A stretch of 64,000 nt of DNA from CAVPTL01 sp963708725 (GTDB lineage Bacteria; Actinomycetota; Thermoleophilia; Gaiellales; JAICJC01): the NCBI GenBank assembly GCA_963708725.1, contig CAVPTL010000010.1, forward strand, positions 1 to 64,000, given 5' to 3'. How positions within the stretch are numbered: the stretch's first letter is position 1; every line of letters starts with the position of its first letter. Shown here piece by piece: positions 49,545-57,920 of the stretch. A program made the translations under genes and the position numbers. The notes under the pieces are model-generated. The model was not told the DNA's origin and did not search any database. It saw nothing but the letters and a program-made list of their open reading frames with translations.

Positions 49545-50426
49545 CTAGTCGATCCGCTCGGGGCTGGTGTAGATGTTGAAGCGGCTACCGCGCAGGAACC
49601 CGATCAGCGTGATCCCAAAACGGCGGGCTGCGTCGACGGCCAGGCTCGACGGTGCCGACACGGCGCAGATCATCGGGATGCCGGCCATGGCGGCCTTCTG
49701 CACGATCTCGAAGCTGGACCTACCCGACACCAGCAGCACCCGCCCGGACAGCGGCACATCGCCAGCCAGGAACCTCTCACCGATGATCTTGTCCACGGCG
49801 TTGTGACGGCCCACGTCCTCGCGCAGCGCCAGAAGCTCGCCGGCGTCGTTGAACAGCGCCGCTCCGTGCAGCCCTCCGGTCGTTTCGAACACCTTCTGGG
49901 CGGCGCGCAGCGTGTCCGGCAGACCCAGCACCACATCGGCGCTGACAGTCGGCCCATCGGCCACCTTCGGGGCATGCGTCTCGATCATGTCGAGAGAGGC
50001 CTTGCCGCACACGCCGCAGCTCGAGGTGGCGTAGAAGTTTCGCTCCGCCCCCACCGACGGTAGGGCGCGGGTGAGGGTCACCGAGACGACGTTGAACTGC
50101 TGCTGATCGGCCGGCACGGTGCAGTAGCGCACATCCCGTATGTCGTCGATCGATGTGAGCAGTCCCTCGGTGAACAGAAAACCCGCCGCGAGTTCGAAGT
50201 CGTGGCCCGGCGTACGCATCGTGACCGCGATGCTGCGCTGCTCGAGGCCCGGCTCCTCGACCCTGATCTCCATCGGTTCCTCGGTCGCGAGCCGGTCGTT
50301 TCGACGGGTGCGCTCACCGTCGTCAATCGCGATCACCGCGCCGCGTGTGGTGCTTCCCGGACGCGGCGGTGTCGGGTCGGGCTCGTCGGGGATACCCCAG
50401 TCGTCAGCGAGCGGATCGCTACTCAT
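49545..50426 (-). CDS. fdhD: Sulfurtransferase/chaperone FdhD
   Basis: 293 aa. FdhD carries sulfur from IscS to the Mo cofactor of formate dehydrogenase. Conserved blocks: SSCGVCGKAS near 131-140 with the essential Cys pair, GLHGAALF near 184-191, EDVGRHNAVDKI near 202-213 and SGRSSFEIVQKA near 233-244. TAGACT is a possible -10 upstream. Its presence predicts a formate dehydrogenase somewhere in the genome. Confidence 0.92.
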   Translation of the reverse strand: MSSDPLADDWGIPDEPDPTPPRPGSTTRGAVIAIDDGERTRRNDRLATEEPMEIRVEEPGLEQRSIAVTMRTPGHDFELAAGFLFTEGLLTSIDDIRDVRYCTVPADQQQFNVVSVTLTRALPSVGAERNFYATSSCGVCGKASLDMIETHAPKVADGPTVSADVVLGLPDTLRAAQKVFETTGGLHGAALFNDAGELLALREDVGRHNAVDKIIGERFLAGDVPLSGRVLLVSGRSSFEIVQKAAMAGIPMICAVSAPSSLAVDAARRFGITLIGFLRGSRFNIYTSPERID

Positions 50427-50439
50427 CTCAACTGTGAGT

Positions 50440-51078
50440 CTAGCCGTCGCCCTCGGCGATCATTCTGACCAGAAGCTGCTCCGAGATTGCATCCGTCGGG
50501 CAGGTGTCGGCGCAGGCGCCGCACGAGACGCACGCCGAGTCGGCAAAGCCGGAATCAAGTCCGGCGGTCACGTTCGAATGAAAGCCGCGGCCGGTGGCGG
50601 TGAGCGCAAACGCCCCCTGGATCTCGTCGCAGGCACGCACGCACCGCCCACAGGAGATGCACAGCTCGTGCTGGAACACGAGATACGGATGGCGAGTGTC
50701 CTTGTCGGCGGTGTGAGTGATCCCCGTCCAACGGGCCTCGGTTACGCCCAACTGCGCGGCCACGCGAGCAAGTTCGGTATGCGGGGCGGGAGCGACCGGA
50801 AGCTCGGACAGCACGAGCGAGACCACGTTGGCGGCGACCCGCCGGGCTCGATCGGCTTGGGTGAAGATCTTCATTCCGTCGCGACAGATCGTGGTGCACG
50901 AGGCGACCGGACCGCGTGCGCCCTCGATTTCGACAAGGCACACACGACACGCGCCGAAGGGAGCCATGCGATCGTCGAGGCACAACGTCGGTACCCACCG
51001 GTCGGCGAGTTTCGCGGCCTCGAGCGCGGTCGTACCCGGCTCCACCTCGACCGGTACGTCGTCAACGAACACTTCCAC
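50440..51078 (-). CDS. Fe-S diaphorase subunit (HoxU/NuoG N-terminal-like)
   Basis: 212 aa. A [2Fe-2S] ferredoxin domain (LCLDDRMAPFGACRVCLVEI near 33-52), the NuoG-type Cys-rich linker (SCTTICRDGM near 60), then two [4Fe-4S] motifs, CISCGRCVRACDE near 138-150 and CVSCGACADTCPTDAIS near 180-196. In FdhA/FdsA-type alpha subunits the same module is the N-terminal third, followed by the Mo catalytic domain; here the protein stops after the second cluster. Separated by 2 bases from the NuoEF fusion. Confidence 0.85.
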   Translation of the reverse strand: MEVFVDDVPVEVEPGTTALEAAKLADRWVPTLCLDDRMAPFGACRVCLVEIEGARGPVASCTTICRDGMKIFTQADRARRVAANVVSLVLSELPVAPAPHTELARVAAQLGVTEARWTGITHTADKDTRHPYLVFQHELCISCGRCVRACDEIQGAFALTATGRGFHSNVTAGLDSGFADSACVSCGACADTCPTDAISEQLLVRMIAEGDG

Positions 51079-51080
51079 GC

Positions 51081-52733
51081 CTAGGTCACCCCCAACTCAT
51101 CGGGAAAATGCTTGATCAGACTTCGGATCGGAGCCGGCATGCCGCCCCCGTGGGCGCACAGGCTGGCGACCTCGAGCGTCTCCAGCAGATCCTCCAGCTC
51201 GGTGCGATCGACCGGGCCGTCGGACTCAACCATCTCGAACGCCCGCCGCAGCCCGATCCGGCACGGGAAGCATTTCCCGCAGCTCTCGCTGGTACCGAAA
51301 TGGAGCAGGTGACAGGCCAGAGCCCGCATGTCGGTGCGGTCGTCAAAGGCAACGATACCGCCGTGCCCAACCATGCAGCCTTCGGCAGCCAGCTGGTCGA
51401 AATCAAACGGCGTGTCCAGGAGCGAGGCCGGGAGGATGCCGGCCAGTGGCCCCCCGATCTGGAGCGCCTTCAACTCGCGTCCGTCGCGCATGCCTCCGCC
51501 GATCCCCTCGCAGATCTCCCGGATCGACGTCCCGAATGAGACCTCGTACACTCCGGGATTCACGAACCGCTCGTTGAGGCAGATCATCTTCGTTCCCGGG
51601 GTAGCGTCGGGACTCAGCGCTTTGTACGCCTCGGCACCGTGAGTGGCGATGAAGGCGGCGTTACACAGCGTCTCGACGTTGTTGACCACGGTTGGCGCGG
51701 CGTGATAACCACGTTCGGCGGGAAACGGAGGTCGCGCCGACACGGTGCCGCGCAGTCCCTGGATCGAGTTGAGCAGCGCGGTCTCCTCGCCCACGACGTA
51801 GGAGCCGGCACCCTCCTCGACCCACACGTCGAACCCAAAGCCGCTGCCGTAGATGTTCTCACCGAGATGCCCGGCCGCCCGTGCCGCCGCAATGGCCGCA
51901 TCGAGCGCCGGCTTCGACCGCGGATACTCCGAGCGGACGAGCACCAGCCCGGCCGAGGCGCCCACCGCGTATCCCGCGATCGCCATGCCTTCGATCAGCA
52001 AGCTCGGATTCTGTTCCATCAAATACTTGTCGATGTAGGAACCGGGATCGCCCTCGTCACCGTTGACGACGATGAACTTGTCCTCGCCGCGCGCCTTGCG
52101 CGCGAACTCCCACTTCATCCCGGCGGGAAACCCCGCACCACCACGACCCCGCAGGTTGGCGTCCTTGACCTCGGCCACCAGCTCATCCGGGGTCTTGCGA
52201 AGGGCGCTCGCCAGCCCCGAGAAGTCCCCCGGGCGCAGCAGCACGGGTTGATCAAGCCGGCTCTTCCACTCCGGTTCGGCCGCCGACTCAGCCGCGCCGC
52301 CGAGCACGCGTTCCAGCGCGTCCGGACCGGCGTCGACCACGTCGTGATCACGGACCGCGAAACCCGAGTGGCAAAACCCAAGGCAGACGGTTTCGCCCAG
52401 CGACACCGCGCCGTCCTCGGATACCTGGCCGAAGTCGAGACCGAGGCCATGCTTGACGGCATCGACGTGTTCGTCGAAATCGGCCGCCCAGCAGGCCGTG
52501 CCGGTGCACACGCGCACGTGGCGCCGTCCTCGCACCTGAGTCAGATCGTCGTAGTAGCTCGAAACGCCATAGACCGCGGCCTCCGGCATCCCCGTCACCG
52601 CAGCCGCTCGCCGGCGGTCGTCGTCGGTCACCACCCCGTGGTCGTCAACCGCATCTTTGAGCACGTCCAACGCCGTGGGGGCACCTTCGCCGCGGCTGCG
52701 CCGGACCAGCAGTTCGATCACGTTTTTCGACAT
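51081..52733 (-). CDS. NuoE-NuoF fusion, NADH-binding diaphorase subunit
   Basis: 550 aa. Residues 1-150 are NuoE-like with the [2Fe-2S] cysteines CTGTACWAA near 76-84 and CLGFCHSG near 118-125. Residues about 165-545 are NuoF-like: NADH-binding GRGGAGFPAGMKW near 193, FMN-site GDEGDPGSYIDKY near 223, GSYVVGEETALL near 307 and the N3 cluster ESCGKCFPCRIG near 471-482. Such fusions occur in NAD-dependent formate dehydrogenases (FdsGB) and hydrogenases. The nearby fdhD and mobA favour formate. ATG at 52733. Confidence 0.88.
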   Translation of the reverse strand: MSKNVIELLVRRSRGEGAPTALDVLKDAVDDHGVVTDDDRRRAAAVTGMPEAAVYGVSSYYDDLTQVRGRRHVRVCTGTACWAADFDEHVDAVKHGLGLDFGQVSEDGAVSLGETVCLGFCHSGFAVRDHDVVDAGPDALERVLGGAAESAAEPEWKSRLDQPVLLRPGDFSGLASALRKTPDELVAEVKDANLRGRGGAGFPAGMKWEFARKARGEDKFIVVNGDEGDPGSYIDKYLMEQNPSLLIEGMAIAGYAVGASAGLVLVRSEYPRSKPALDAAIAAARAAGHLGENIYGSGFGFDVWVEEGAGSYVVGEETALLNSIQGLRGTVSARPPFPAERGYHAAPTVVNNVETLCNAAFIATHGAEAYKALSPDATPGTKMICLNERFVNPGVYEVSFGTSIREICEGIGGGMRDGRELKALQIGGPLAGILPASLLDTPFDFDQLAAEGCMVGHGGIVAFDDRTDMRALACHLLHFGTSESCGKCFPCRIGLRRAFEMVESDGPVDRTELEDLLETLEVASLCAHGGGMPAPIRSLIKHFPDELGVT

Positions 52734-52939
52734 CGATACCACACTAGACGACGGGCTGGCCGGTGTCTCACCACATCAGTGATGTCAGGCCTCGGGCCCC
52801 ATGCGGCACGTTGGAAATGTGTCCAGATCTCACCGCCGCCGAGGCGCTTCGAAGCGCGCTTCAACAATTGCTGCTTGACTGGACGCGTTTGTCGACGGAC
52901 GCTTGTGCTAGTCACTCCCCTTCTCCCGAGGTGCCCCTT
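52734..52939. other. 206-bp divergent region with two palindromes
   Basis: Contains ACATCA-G-TGATGT (52773-52785) and the 14-bp perfect palindrome GCGCTTCGAAGCGC (52844-52857). The first lies about 40 bases from the NuoEF start and could be an operator. A TTGACT at 52875-52880 is a possible -35 for the TIG gene with no clear -10. Confidence 0.4.
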
Positions 52940-53785
52940 ATGCAGCTGCGCAACCGACGCGTTGTTCTTTCATCGGTTTTGGCCTTGTGCGTCTTGGCCG
53001 TCTCCGCGACGACCGCTCTGGCCGCCGCCCCAGTGATCACCAGCCTGAGCGCAACCTCGGGCCATGTCGGCCAGAATGTGACCATCAACGGCTCCGGCTT
53101 TGGTGGATACGCGGCCGGTCAGGTCCAGGTGCTCTTCCACGGCGGAGTCAGCGCCGCGTTCACGGTCAACTCTGACACCCGCATCACCGCCACCATCCCC
53201 GGCGGCGCAACCTCCGGCAAGATCAGCGTGGTCACCCCGGCCGGCACGGCAATCGCCCCCAAGAGCTACAAGGTCAAGGCGGCGAGCCTCAAACTGACGG
53301 GGTTCAGCCCGCTCACCGCATCCGCTGGCCAGACCGTCGTCATCACCGGCACCGACTTCACCAACGCCGTCGGAGTCGAGATCGGCGCGACCAACCTGGT
53401 CAAAGGAACCGGCTTCACCGTGAAGTCCGACACCGAGATCGACGCCATCGTTCCCGCCGGTGCCGTCACCGGCCGGATCGTCGTGACCACCCTCACCGGC
53501 ACCGTCACGAGCACCGATCGGCTGACGATTCCCGTACTCCGGGTCTCGAAGTTCACTCCCACCACCGCCGCGGTCGGTGCGACCCTGACCCTCACGGGTG
53601 CCGGCTTCACCGGCTCCACCGTGCAGTTCAAGGGCGCCACCACCCCGATCACGGTGGTCCCCACGATCACCAATGACAAGCTGATGACCGTGGTCGTCCC
53701 CGTCGGCGCGAAGTCGGGCAAGCTCACCGTCGTGAGCCCCACGCTCGGCAGCGTCACCACCGCGGCGCGGTTCGTCGTCGCCTAA
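52940..53785 (+). CDS. Secreted protein with three IPT/TIG repeats
   Basis: 281 aa. Signal peptide (RVVLSSVLALCVLAVSATTALA) followed by three immunoglobulin-like IPT/TIG repeats of about 80-85 residues, each starting with the same pattern: ITSLSATSGHVGQNVTINGS, LTGFSPLTASAGQTVVITGT, VSKFTPTTAAVGATLTLTGA. TIG repeats are extracellular scaffolds or binding domains. No anchor or enzyme domain follows. ATG at 52940 has GAGGTG eight bases upstream. Confidence 0.85.
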   Translation: MQLRNRRVVLSSVLALCVLAVSATTALAAAPVITSLSATSGHVGQNVTINGSGFGGYAAGQVQVLFHGGVSAAFTVNSDTRITATIPGGATSGKISVVTPAGTAIAPKSYKVKAASLKLTGFSPLTASAGQTVVITGTDFTNAVGVEIGATNLVKGTGFTVKSDTEIDAIVPAGAVTGRIVVTTLTGTVTSTDRLTIPVLRVSKFTPTTAAVGATLTLTGAGFTGSTVQFKGATTPITVVPTITNDKLMTVVVPVGAKSGKLTVVSPTLGSVTTAARFVVA

Positions 53786-53850
53786 CGGTTCGAGCCGCCG
53801 CCGGCCCGCCCGATCTGAGGGCGAGCCGGCGGAGGACGCTCGAGCTGCGG

Positions 53851-54819
53851 TCAGCCTCCCGGCGTCAGCACGATCTTGACGTTGGCCGCGGGAGCCTCGA
53901 CCAACAGCCGGAAGCCCTCGGCCCCCTCGCTCAACGGCATCGAGCGCACCCACTCGATTGACGGTGGATGGGTCGCCAGTAGGCTCAGCGCGGCATCGAA
54001 GTCGGAGCGGGTATACGCGTAGTGACCGCGCACCGTGATCCCTCGGCGAACCGCGTCACCGGCCGAGAACCGGCCTTCGGACTGGCCCAGACCGACGATG
54101 GTCACGGTACCCCCCATCCGCACCGCCGAGATCCCCGCCTGCCAGGTCGGCTCGATCCCCACGGCATCGATCGCCAGGTCGGCGTCATAGCCCGCCACCT
54201 CAGCCGCCGACCCAAAGGTCTCGACCGCGCCGAGAGCGGCACCAAACACCCGCCGCTCGTCCACCGGCTCCACCAGCGCCACCTCGATACCGCCGACGAC
54301 GCAGGCGTGGACTGCGAGCAGACCGATCGGACCGCCGCCGAAGACCACCACCCGGTCGCCGGCCGAAGCGCCGGCGTACCGAAGCGCGGAAACGGGTGTG
54401 GCCATCGGCTCACACAACACGGCCACGAGGTCATCCATCCCGGCGGGTACAGGAGTGAGCGCGCTTTCGTCCACCACCACTCGATCTGCGAACGTGCCCT
54501 GCCGATCGAGCCCGACCAGCCCGCGCGTCGTACACAGGTTGACCTCGCCGCGGATGCACGCGGCACACGTGCCGCAGCCCACCAGTGGAAACAGCACAAA
54601 CCGCTGTCCCGGCCGCCCCGCAGTCGTGCCCACAGCCTCGTGGCCAAGTACCAGCGGCGGCACCCGCGGGCCGGCGTGTCCTCGATAGGGATGGAGATCT
54701 GACCCGCAGATTCCGGTAAGCGCGACGTCAAAAGCAACCTGGCCCGGCCCGGGAGCGGGATCATCGGCCGTGTCGAGGGTGAGGTTCTTCCCGCCCCGCC
54801 ACGTGAGCGCAGTCATCAT
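53851..54819 (-). CDS. Zinc-dependent medium-chain dehydrogenase
   Basis: 322 aa. Catalytic-zinc region TGICGSDLHPYRGHAG near 36-51 and LVLGHEAVG near 56-64, structural-zinc cysteines GCGTCAACIRGEVNLC near 80-95, and a Rossmann motif VVFGGGPIGLLAVHA near 158-172. Alcohol or polyol (threonine/sorbitol-type) dehydrogenases share this layout; the substrate is unknown. GATACT is six bases before the ATG at 54819, suggesting a leaderless start. Divergent from the MFS-cNMP gene. Confidence 0.85.
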   Translation of the reverse strand: MMTALTWRGGKNLTLDTADDPAPGPGQVAFDVALTGICGSDLHPYRGHAGPRVPPLVLGHEAVGTTAGRPGQRFVLFPLVGCGTCAACIRGEVNLCTTRGLVGLDRQGTFADRVVVDESALTPVPAGMDDLVAVLCEPMATPVSALRYAGASAGDRVVVFGGGPIGLLAVHACVVGGIEVALVEPVDERRVFGAALGAVETFGSAAEVAGYDADLAIDAVGIEPTWQAGISAVRMGGTVTIVGLGQSEGRFSAGDAVRRGITVRGHYAYTRSDFDAALSLLATHPPSIEWVRSMPLSEGAEGFRLLVEAPAANVKIVLTPGG

Positions 54820-54850
54820 GAGCGTAGTATCGCGTGGGATAGTCACCGGT

Positions 54851-56482
54851 GTGTCGTCCACAACCACCGTGTTCTGGGCCGTGCTTCGCAACCGCGATCT
54901 GCGCCGCGTGGAATTGGCGTTCGTCGCGTTCAACGCTGCCGAGTATGCGGTGTGGCTGGCCATGCTCGTATACGCATACGACCAGGGAGGCGCGACCGCC
55001 GCCAGCCTGGTCGCCGTGTTTCAGCTGATCCCCGCGATGCTGTTCGCCCCGATCGCCTCGGTGATGGCCGACCGCCACCCACCGGTGCGCGTGTTGGCCG
55101 CGGGGTACGTTGCCCAGACCGTTGCGATGGGGGCGACGGCCGCGGTGATCCTGGCCGGCGGGCCCGCTCCGCTCGCGTACGTGTGCGCCGCCGCCGGGGC
55201 CACAGCGGTGACCATCACCCGACCTGCGCAGGCCACCCTGACGCCCGCGCTCGCGCACACCGCACAGGAGCTGACCGCCACCAACGTCGTCTCCAGCTGG
55301 GTCGAGAACACCAGCGTCCTGGTGGCGACCACAGGGGCCGGAGTGATCATGGCCGTCTCTGGCCCCGGCCAGGTGTTCGTCGTGATGGCGTGTTGCACTG
55401 CCGTCGCGGCACTGCTCGTGGCCGGGGTGCACGGACCCAGCGGCGCGTTGGAGGGCGATCACGAGGAGGGGCCGCTGGAACAGGTCGCGGCCGGGATCCG
55501 GGTGCTTGCACGCGAACCGAATCCCCGCTTCCTGGTCGGGTTGCTCGGGATGCAATTCGTCATCATCGGAGCATTTGACGTTCTCTACGTCGTGTTGGCG
55601 CTCGACGTGCTGCATGTCGGGCAGGGCTGGGTCGGGTACCTCAATGCCGGCTTCGCCGCCGGTGGAGTCGCCGGGAGCTCGCTGGCGGTCGTGTTGATCA
55701 CGCGCCGAAGGCTCGCACCCCCAATCGCACTCGCCGTGCTCGGTATGGGCGTGGCCACCGTGGCTCTGGCCTGGGCTCCGTCAGCGATCGGGGCGTTTCT
55801 CTTGCTGATGGTCGTGGGCGGTGGACGCGCGGTGCTGGACGTCGGCGCCCGCACTCTGCTGCAGCGGGTCTCACCCGCCGAGGTGCTGGGGCGGGTGTTC
55901 GGCATGCTCGAGGCGATCACCATGGCGGGACTCGCGCTCGGGGCCCTGGTGATCCCACCGCTGATCGAACTCGGTGGTTCGCGGACCGCGCTGATCGGCT
56001 GTGGAGTATTGATCATCATCGTGCTGATCTTGAGTCTGCACGCACTCGTCCGGGTCGACCGCTCGGCCAAGGTCCCGATCGTCGAGATCTCGCTGCTTCG
56101 CACCACGCCGCTCTTCTCAACGCTGCCCCCGGTGCAGCTCGAGGGCGTGGCCCACGCCCTCGAGCCCGTGGACGCCCCCGCCGGCACGGTGGTGATCACG
56201 CAGGGCGACGAGGGCGATCGGTACTACGCGATCGCGTCGGGCGCGGTCGAGGTGGTTCGTGACGGTGTGCCGGTTGCCACGCTCGCGCGCGGGGAGGGCT
56301 TCGGTGAGACGGCGCTTTTGCGCGATGCGCCTCGAAACGCGACGGTGACGGCGATCGAAGACACGCGTCTGTTCAGCCTCGAGAAGGTGCCGTTTATCAC
56401 CGCGATCACCAGCCATGCGCCGGCGCAAACCGCGGCCGACTCGGTGATCGACGTGCGAGACACCGCACGTCAATCACCGTGA
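54851..56482 (+). CDS. MFS transporter fused to a cyclic-nucleotide-binding domain
   Basis: 543 aa. Residues about 10-405 are a 12-helix major-facilitator protein (family motif ADRHPPVRVLAAGY in the first cytoplasmic loop; a longer basic loop in the middle). Residues about 420-530 are a cNMP-binding domain: TPLFSTLPPVQLEGVAHALE, then FGETALLRDAPRNATVTA, which has the Glu and Arg that hold the cyclic phosphate. Transport may be gated by cAMP or cGMP. The start is uncertain: GTG at 54851 is chosen; an ATG at 54818 would overlap the start of the dehydrogenase gene. Confidence 0.82.
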   Translation: MSSTTTVFWAVLRNRDLRRVELAFVAFNAAEYAVWLAMLVYAYDQGGATAASLVAVFQLIPAMLFAPIASVMADRHPPVRVLAAGYVAQTVAMGATAAVILAGGPAPLAYVCAAAGATAVTITRPAQATLTPALAHTAQELTATNVVSSWVENTSVLVATTGAGVIMAVSGPGQVFVVMACCTAVAALLVAGVHGPSGALEGDHEEGPLEQVAAGIRVLAREPNPRFLVGLLGMQFVIIGAFDVLYVVLALDVLHVGQGWVGYLNAGFAAGGVAGSSLAVVLITRRRLAPPIALAVLGMGVATVALAWAPSAIGAFLLLMVVGGGRAVLDVGARTLLQRVSPAEVLGRVFGMLEAITMAGLALGALVIPPLIELGGSRTALIGCGVLIIIVLILSLHALVRVDRSAKVPIVEISLLRTTPLFSTLPPVQLEGVAHALEPVDAPAGTVVITQGDEGDRYYAIASGAVEVVRDGVPVATLARGEGFGETALLRDAPRNATVTAIEDTRLFSLEKVPFITAITSHAPAQTAADSVIDVRDTARQSP

Positions 56483-56497
56483 ACCGAGTCGATCCAA

Positions 56498-56570
<73 letters not shown>

Positions 56571-56572
56571 AT

Positions 56573-57118
56573 TCAGGCGCGGAGTATATCGCTCGAAGGC
56601 CGAACGGCGAGCCCTCGCCGGTCGGCGAGACATTCGAGCACCGCGGCGGTATCGGCATAGGCCACCTCGGAGAGATGGTGGTCACGTGCCTCGAAGTCGG
56701 CGATGATCTCACCGAGGGCAGCGGCGTACCCCGACGCGTCGTGGTCGGCGAGTGCCTGAAGCGCACAACCGGTGCGAGCGAAGGCGTCGCCCTCGGCCAG
56801 CAACTCCGAGACATCCGGCCGCCGGTCGAGCGTCACCTCGGCCAGGGCCCTGACGTAGGCCGCGACCGGCCCGTCGATGCCGGCGGTCTCCTCGACCGCG
56901 CGTGTGGCGATCACCTCGTCGCCATCGCCGGCCAGAATTGCCATCTTGAGGGCGCCCAGGATCCGGCCCCAACTCGTTTCCCTGGTCTGGGCATGCGACG
57001 CCAGATAGGCATCGCGGGCGTCGATCAGATCGGCGTGGGCGTCCTCTCCGGCGAGCAGCTTGCGATAGGCCGCCGATTCGGCGGCAAGCGCCGCCTTGAG
57101 GTCGGTTCCGGCGCTCAC
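56573..57118 (-). CDS. Hypothetical helical protein, 181 aa
   Basis: Not recognised. Predicted all-alpha with heptad-like Leu/Ala pattern (KAALAAESAAYRKLLAGEDA ... LLAEGDAFARTGCALQALAD). No membrane helix or catalytic motif. Its start overlaps the DUF2203 stop, so they form one unit, and its stop lies 2 bases from the tRNA gene. Confidence 0.65.
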   Translation of the reverse strand: MSAGTDLKAALAAESAAYRKLLAGEDAHADLIDARDAYLASHAQTRETSWGRILGALKMAILAGDGDEVIATRAVEETAGIDGPVAAYVRALAEVTLDRRPDVSELLAEGDAFARTGCALQALADHDASGYAAALGEIIADFEARDHHLSEVAYADTAAVLECLADRRGLAVRPSSDILRA

Positions 57119-57519
57119 AGCGGATGCCGACCCGCGAACCCGTCCTCGCGCGAGTGCCAGAACCCGATCCGCGGCTCACCGACCATCCAGCACAGGAGCG
57201 CCTCGTGGCCGTCGATCTCGCTTGGGAAGTCAAGCAGCCCCCGATCGACGTCCTTGATCTCGACCCCCAGTTCGCCCAGCTCGGCCATGATCGCCCGCAG
57301 ACTGTGGTGGGCCTGCTCGAGCGTGGTGCGCAGCTCGGTCAGCTCGGGGCGGTCGAAGTCACCGCCGTTTCCACCGATTGCGATCACGACGGTGTTCCAA
57401 CGGTGCTCGAGATCACGGCTCGCCGCACGCTCGGACACCATCCGCTCGGCCAGCTCACGCACGCGTTTCTCGAGGAGCGCCTGTGCCTGTTCGAGGGTGA
57501 ACAGACGCGCGCCACTCAT
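57115..57519 (-). CDS. DUF2203 family protein
   Basis: 134 aa. The family's long N-terminal helical hairpin (FTLEQAQALLEKRVREL) is followed by the conserved LGVEIKDVDRGLLDFPS near 82-98 and the closing block CWMVGEPRIGFWHSREDGF near 108-126. Function unknown. ATG overlaps the rsfS stop (ATGA). Confidence 0.85.
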   Translation of the reverse strand: MSGARLFTLEQAQALLEKRVRELAERMVSERAASRDLEHRWNTVVIAIGGNGGDFDRPELTELRTTLEQAHHSLRAIMAELGELGVEIKDVDRGLLDFPSEIDGHEALLCWMVGEPRIGFWHSREDGFAGRHPL

Positions 57520-57920
57520 CCGGCCGCGAACTTCTCGCTCGGTACCTGGCCCCACAATGAGTCCAGCCGGTAAAACGCCCTGGCTTCTGGCGTGAAGATA
57601 TGAACCACGATGTCAAGGTAGTCGATCAGGATCCAGTCGCCCTGAGCCTGTCCTTCGACCCGCTGTGCGACGCGCCGGCCGTCGCGCTTCAACACCTCGC
57701 GGATCTCATCGCTGATCGCCTGCGTCTGCCGCGGCGTTCGGCCGGTGCAGATCACGAAATGATCGGTGTAGCTCACGACGTCGCGCATGTCGAGAATCAC
57801 GATGTCGGTCGCGAGCTTATCCGCGGCGAGGGCGGCAACGTCGTACGCCAGCTGAGCCGGGGTTTTCAGGCGGAGGACTCCATTCGACGCAACGGAGCCT
57901 AGCAAACCTGCTGGATCCAA
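57516..57920 (-). CDS. rsfS: Ribosomal silencing factor RsfS
   Basis: Up to 134 aa. It binds L14 and blocks subunit joining in poor conditions. Signature: LATDIVILDMRDVVSYTDHF then VICTGRTPRQTQAI, and DWILIDYLDIVVHIF near 97-111. The start is uncertain: the longest frame begins at TTG 57920 and another TTG lies at 57905. The usual order is nadD-rsfS; here a kinase gene separates them. Confidence 0.9.
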   Translation of the reverse strand: MDPAGLLGSVASNGVLRLKTPAQLAYDVAALAADKLATDIVILDMRDVVSYTDHFVICTGRTPRQTQAISDEIREVLKRDGRRVAQRVEGQAQGDWILIDYLDIVVHIFTPEARAFYRLDSLWGQVPSEKFAAG

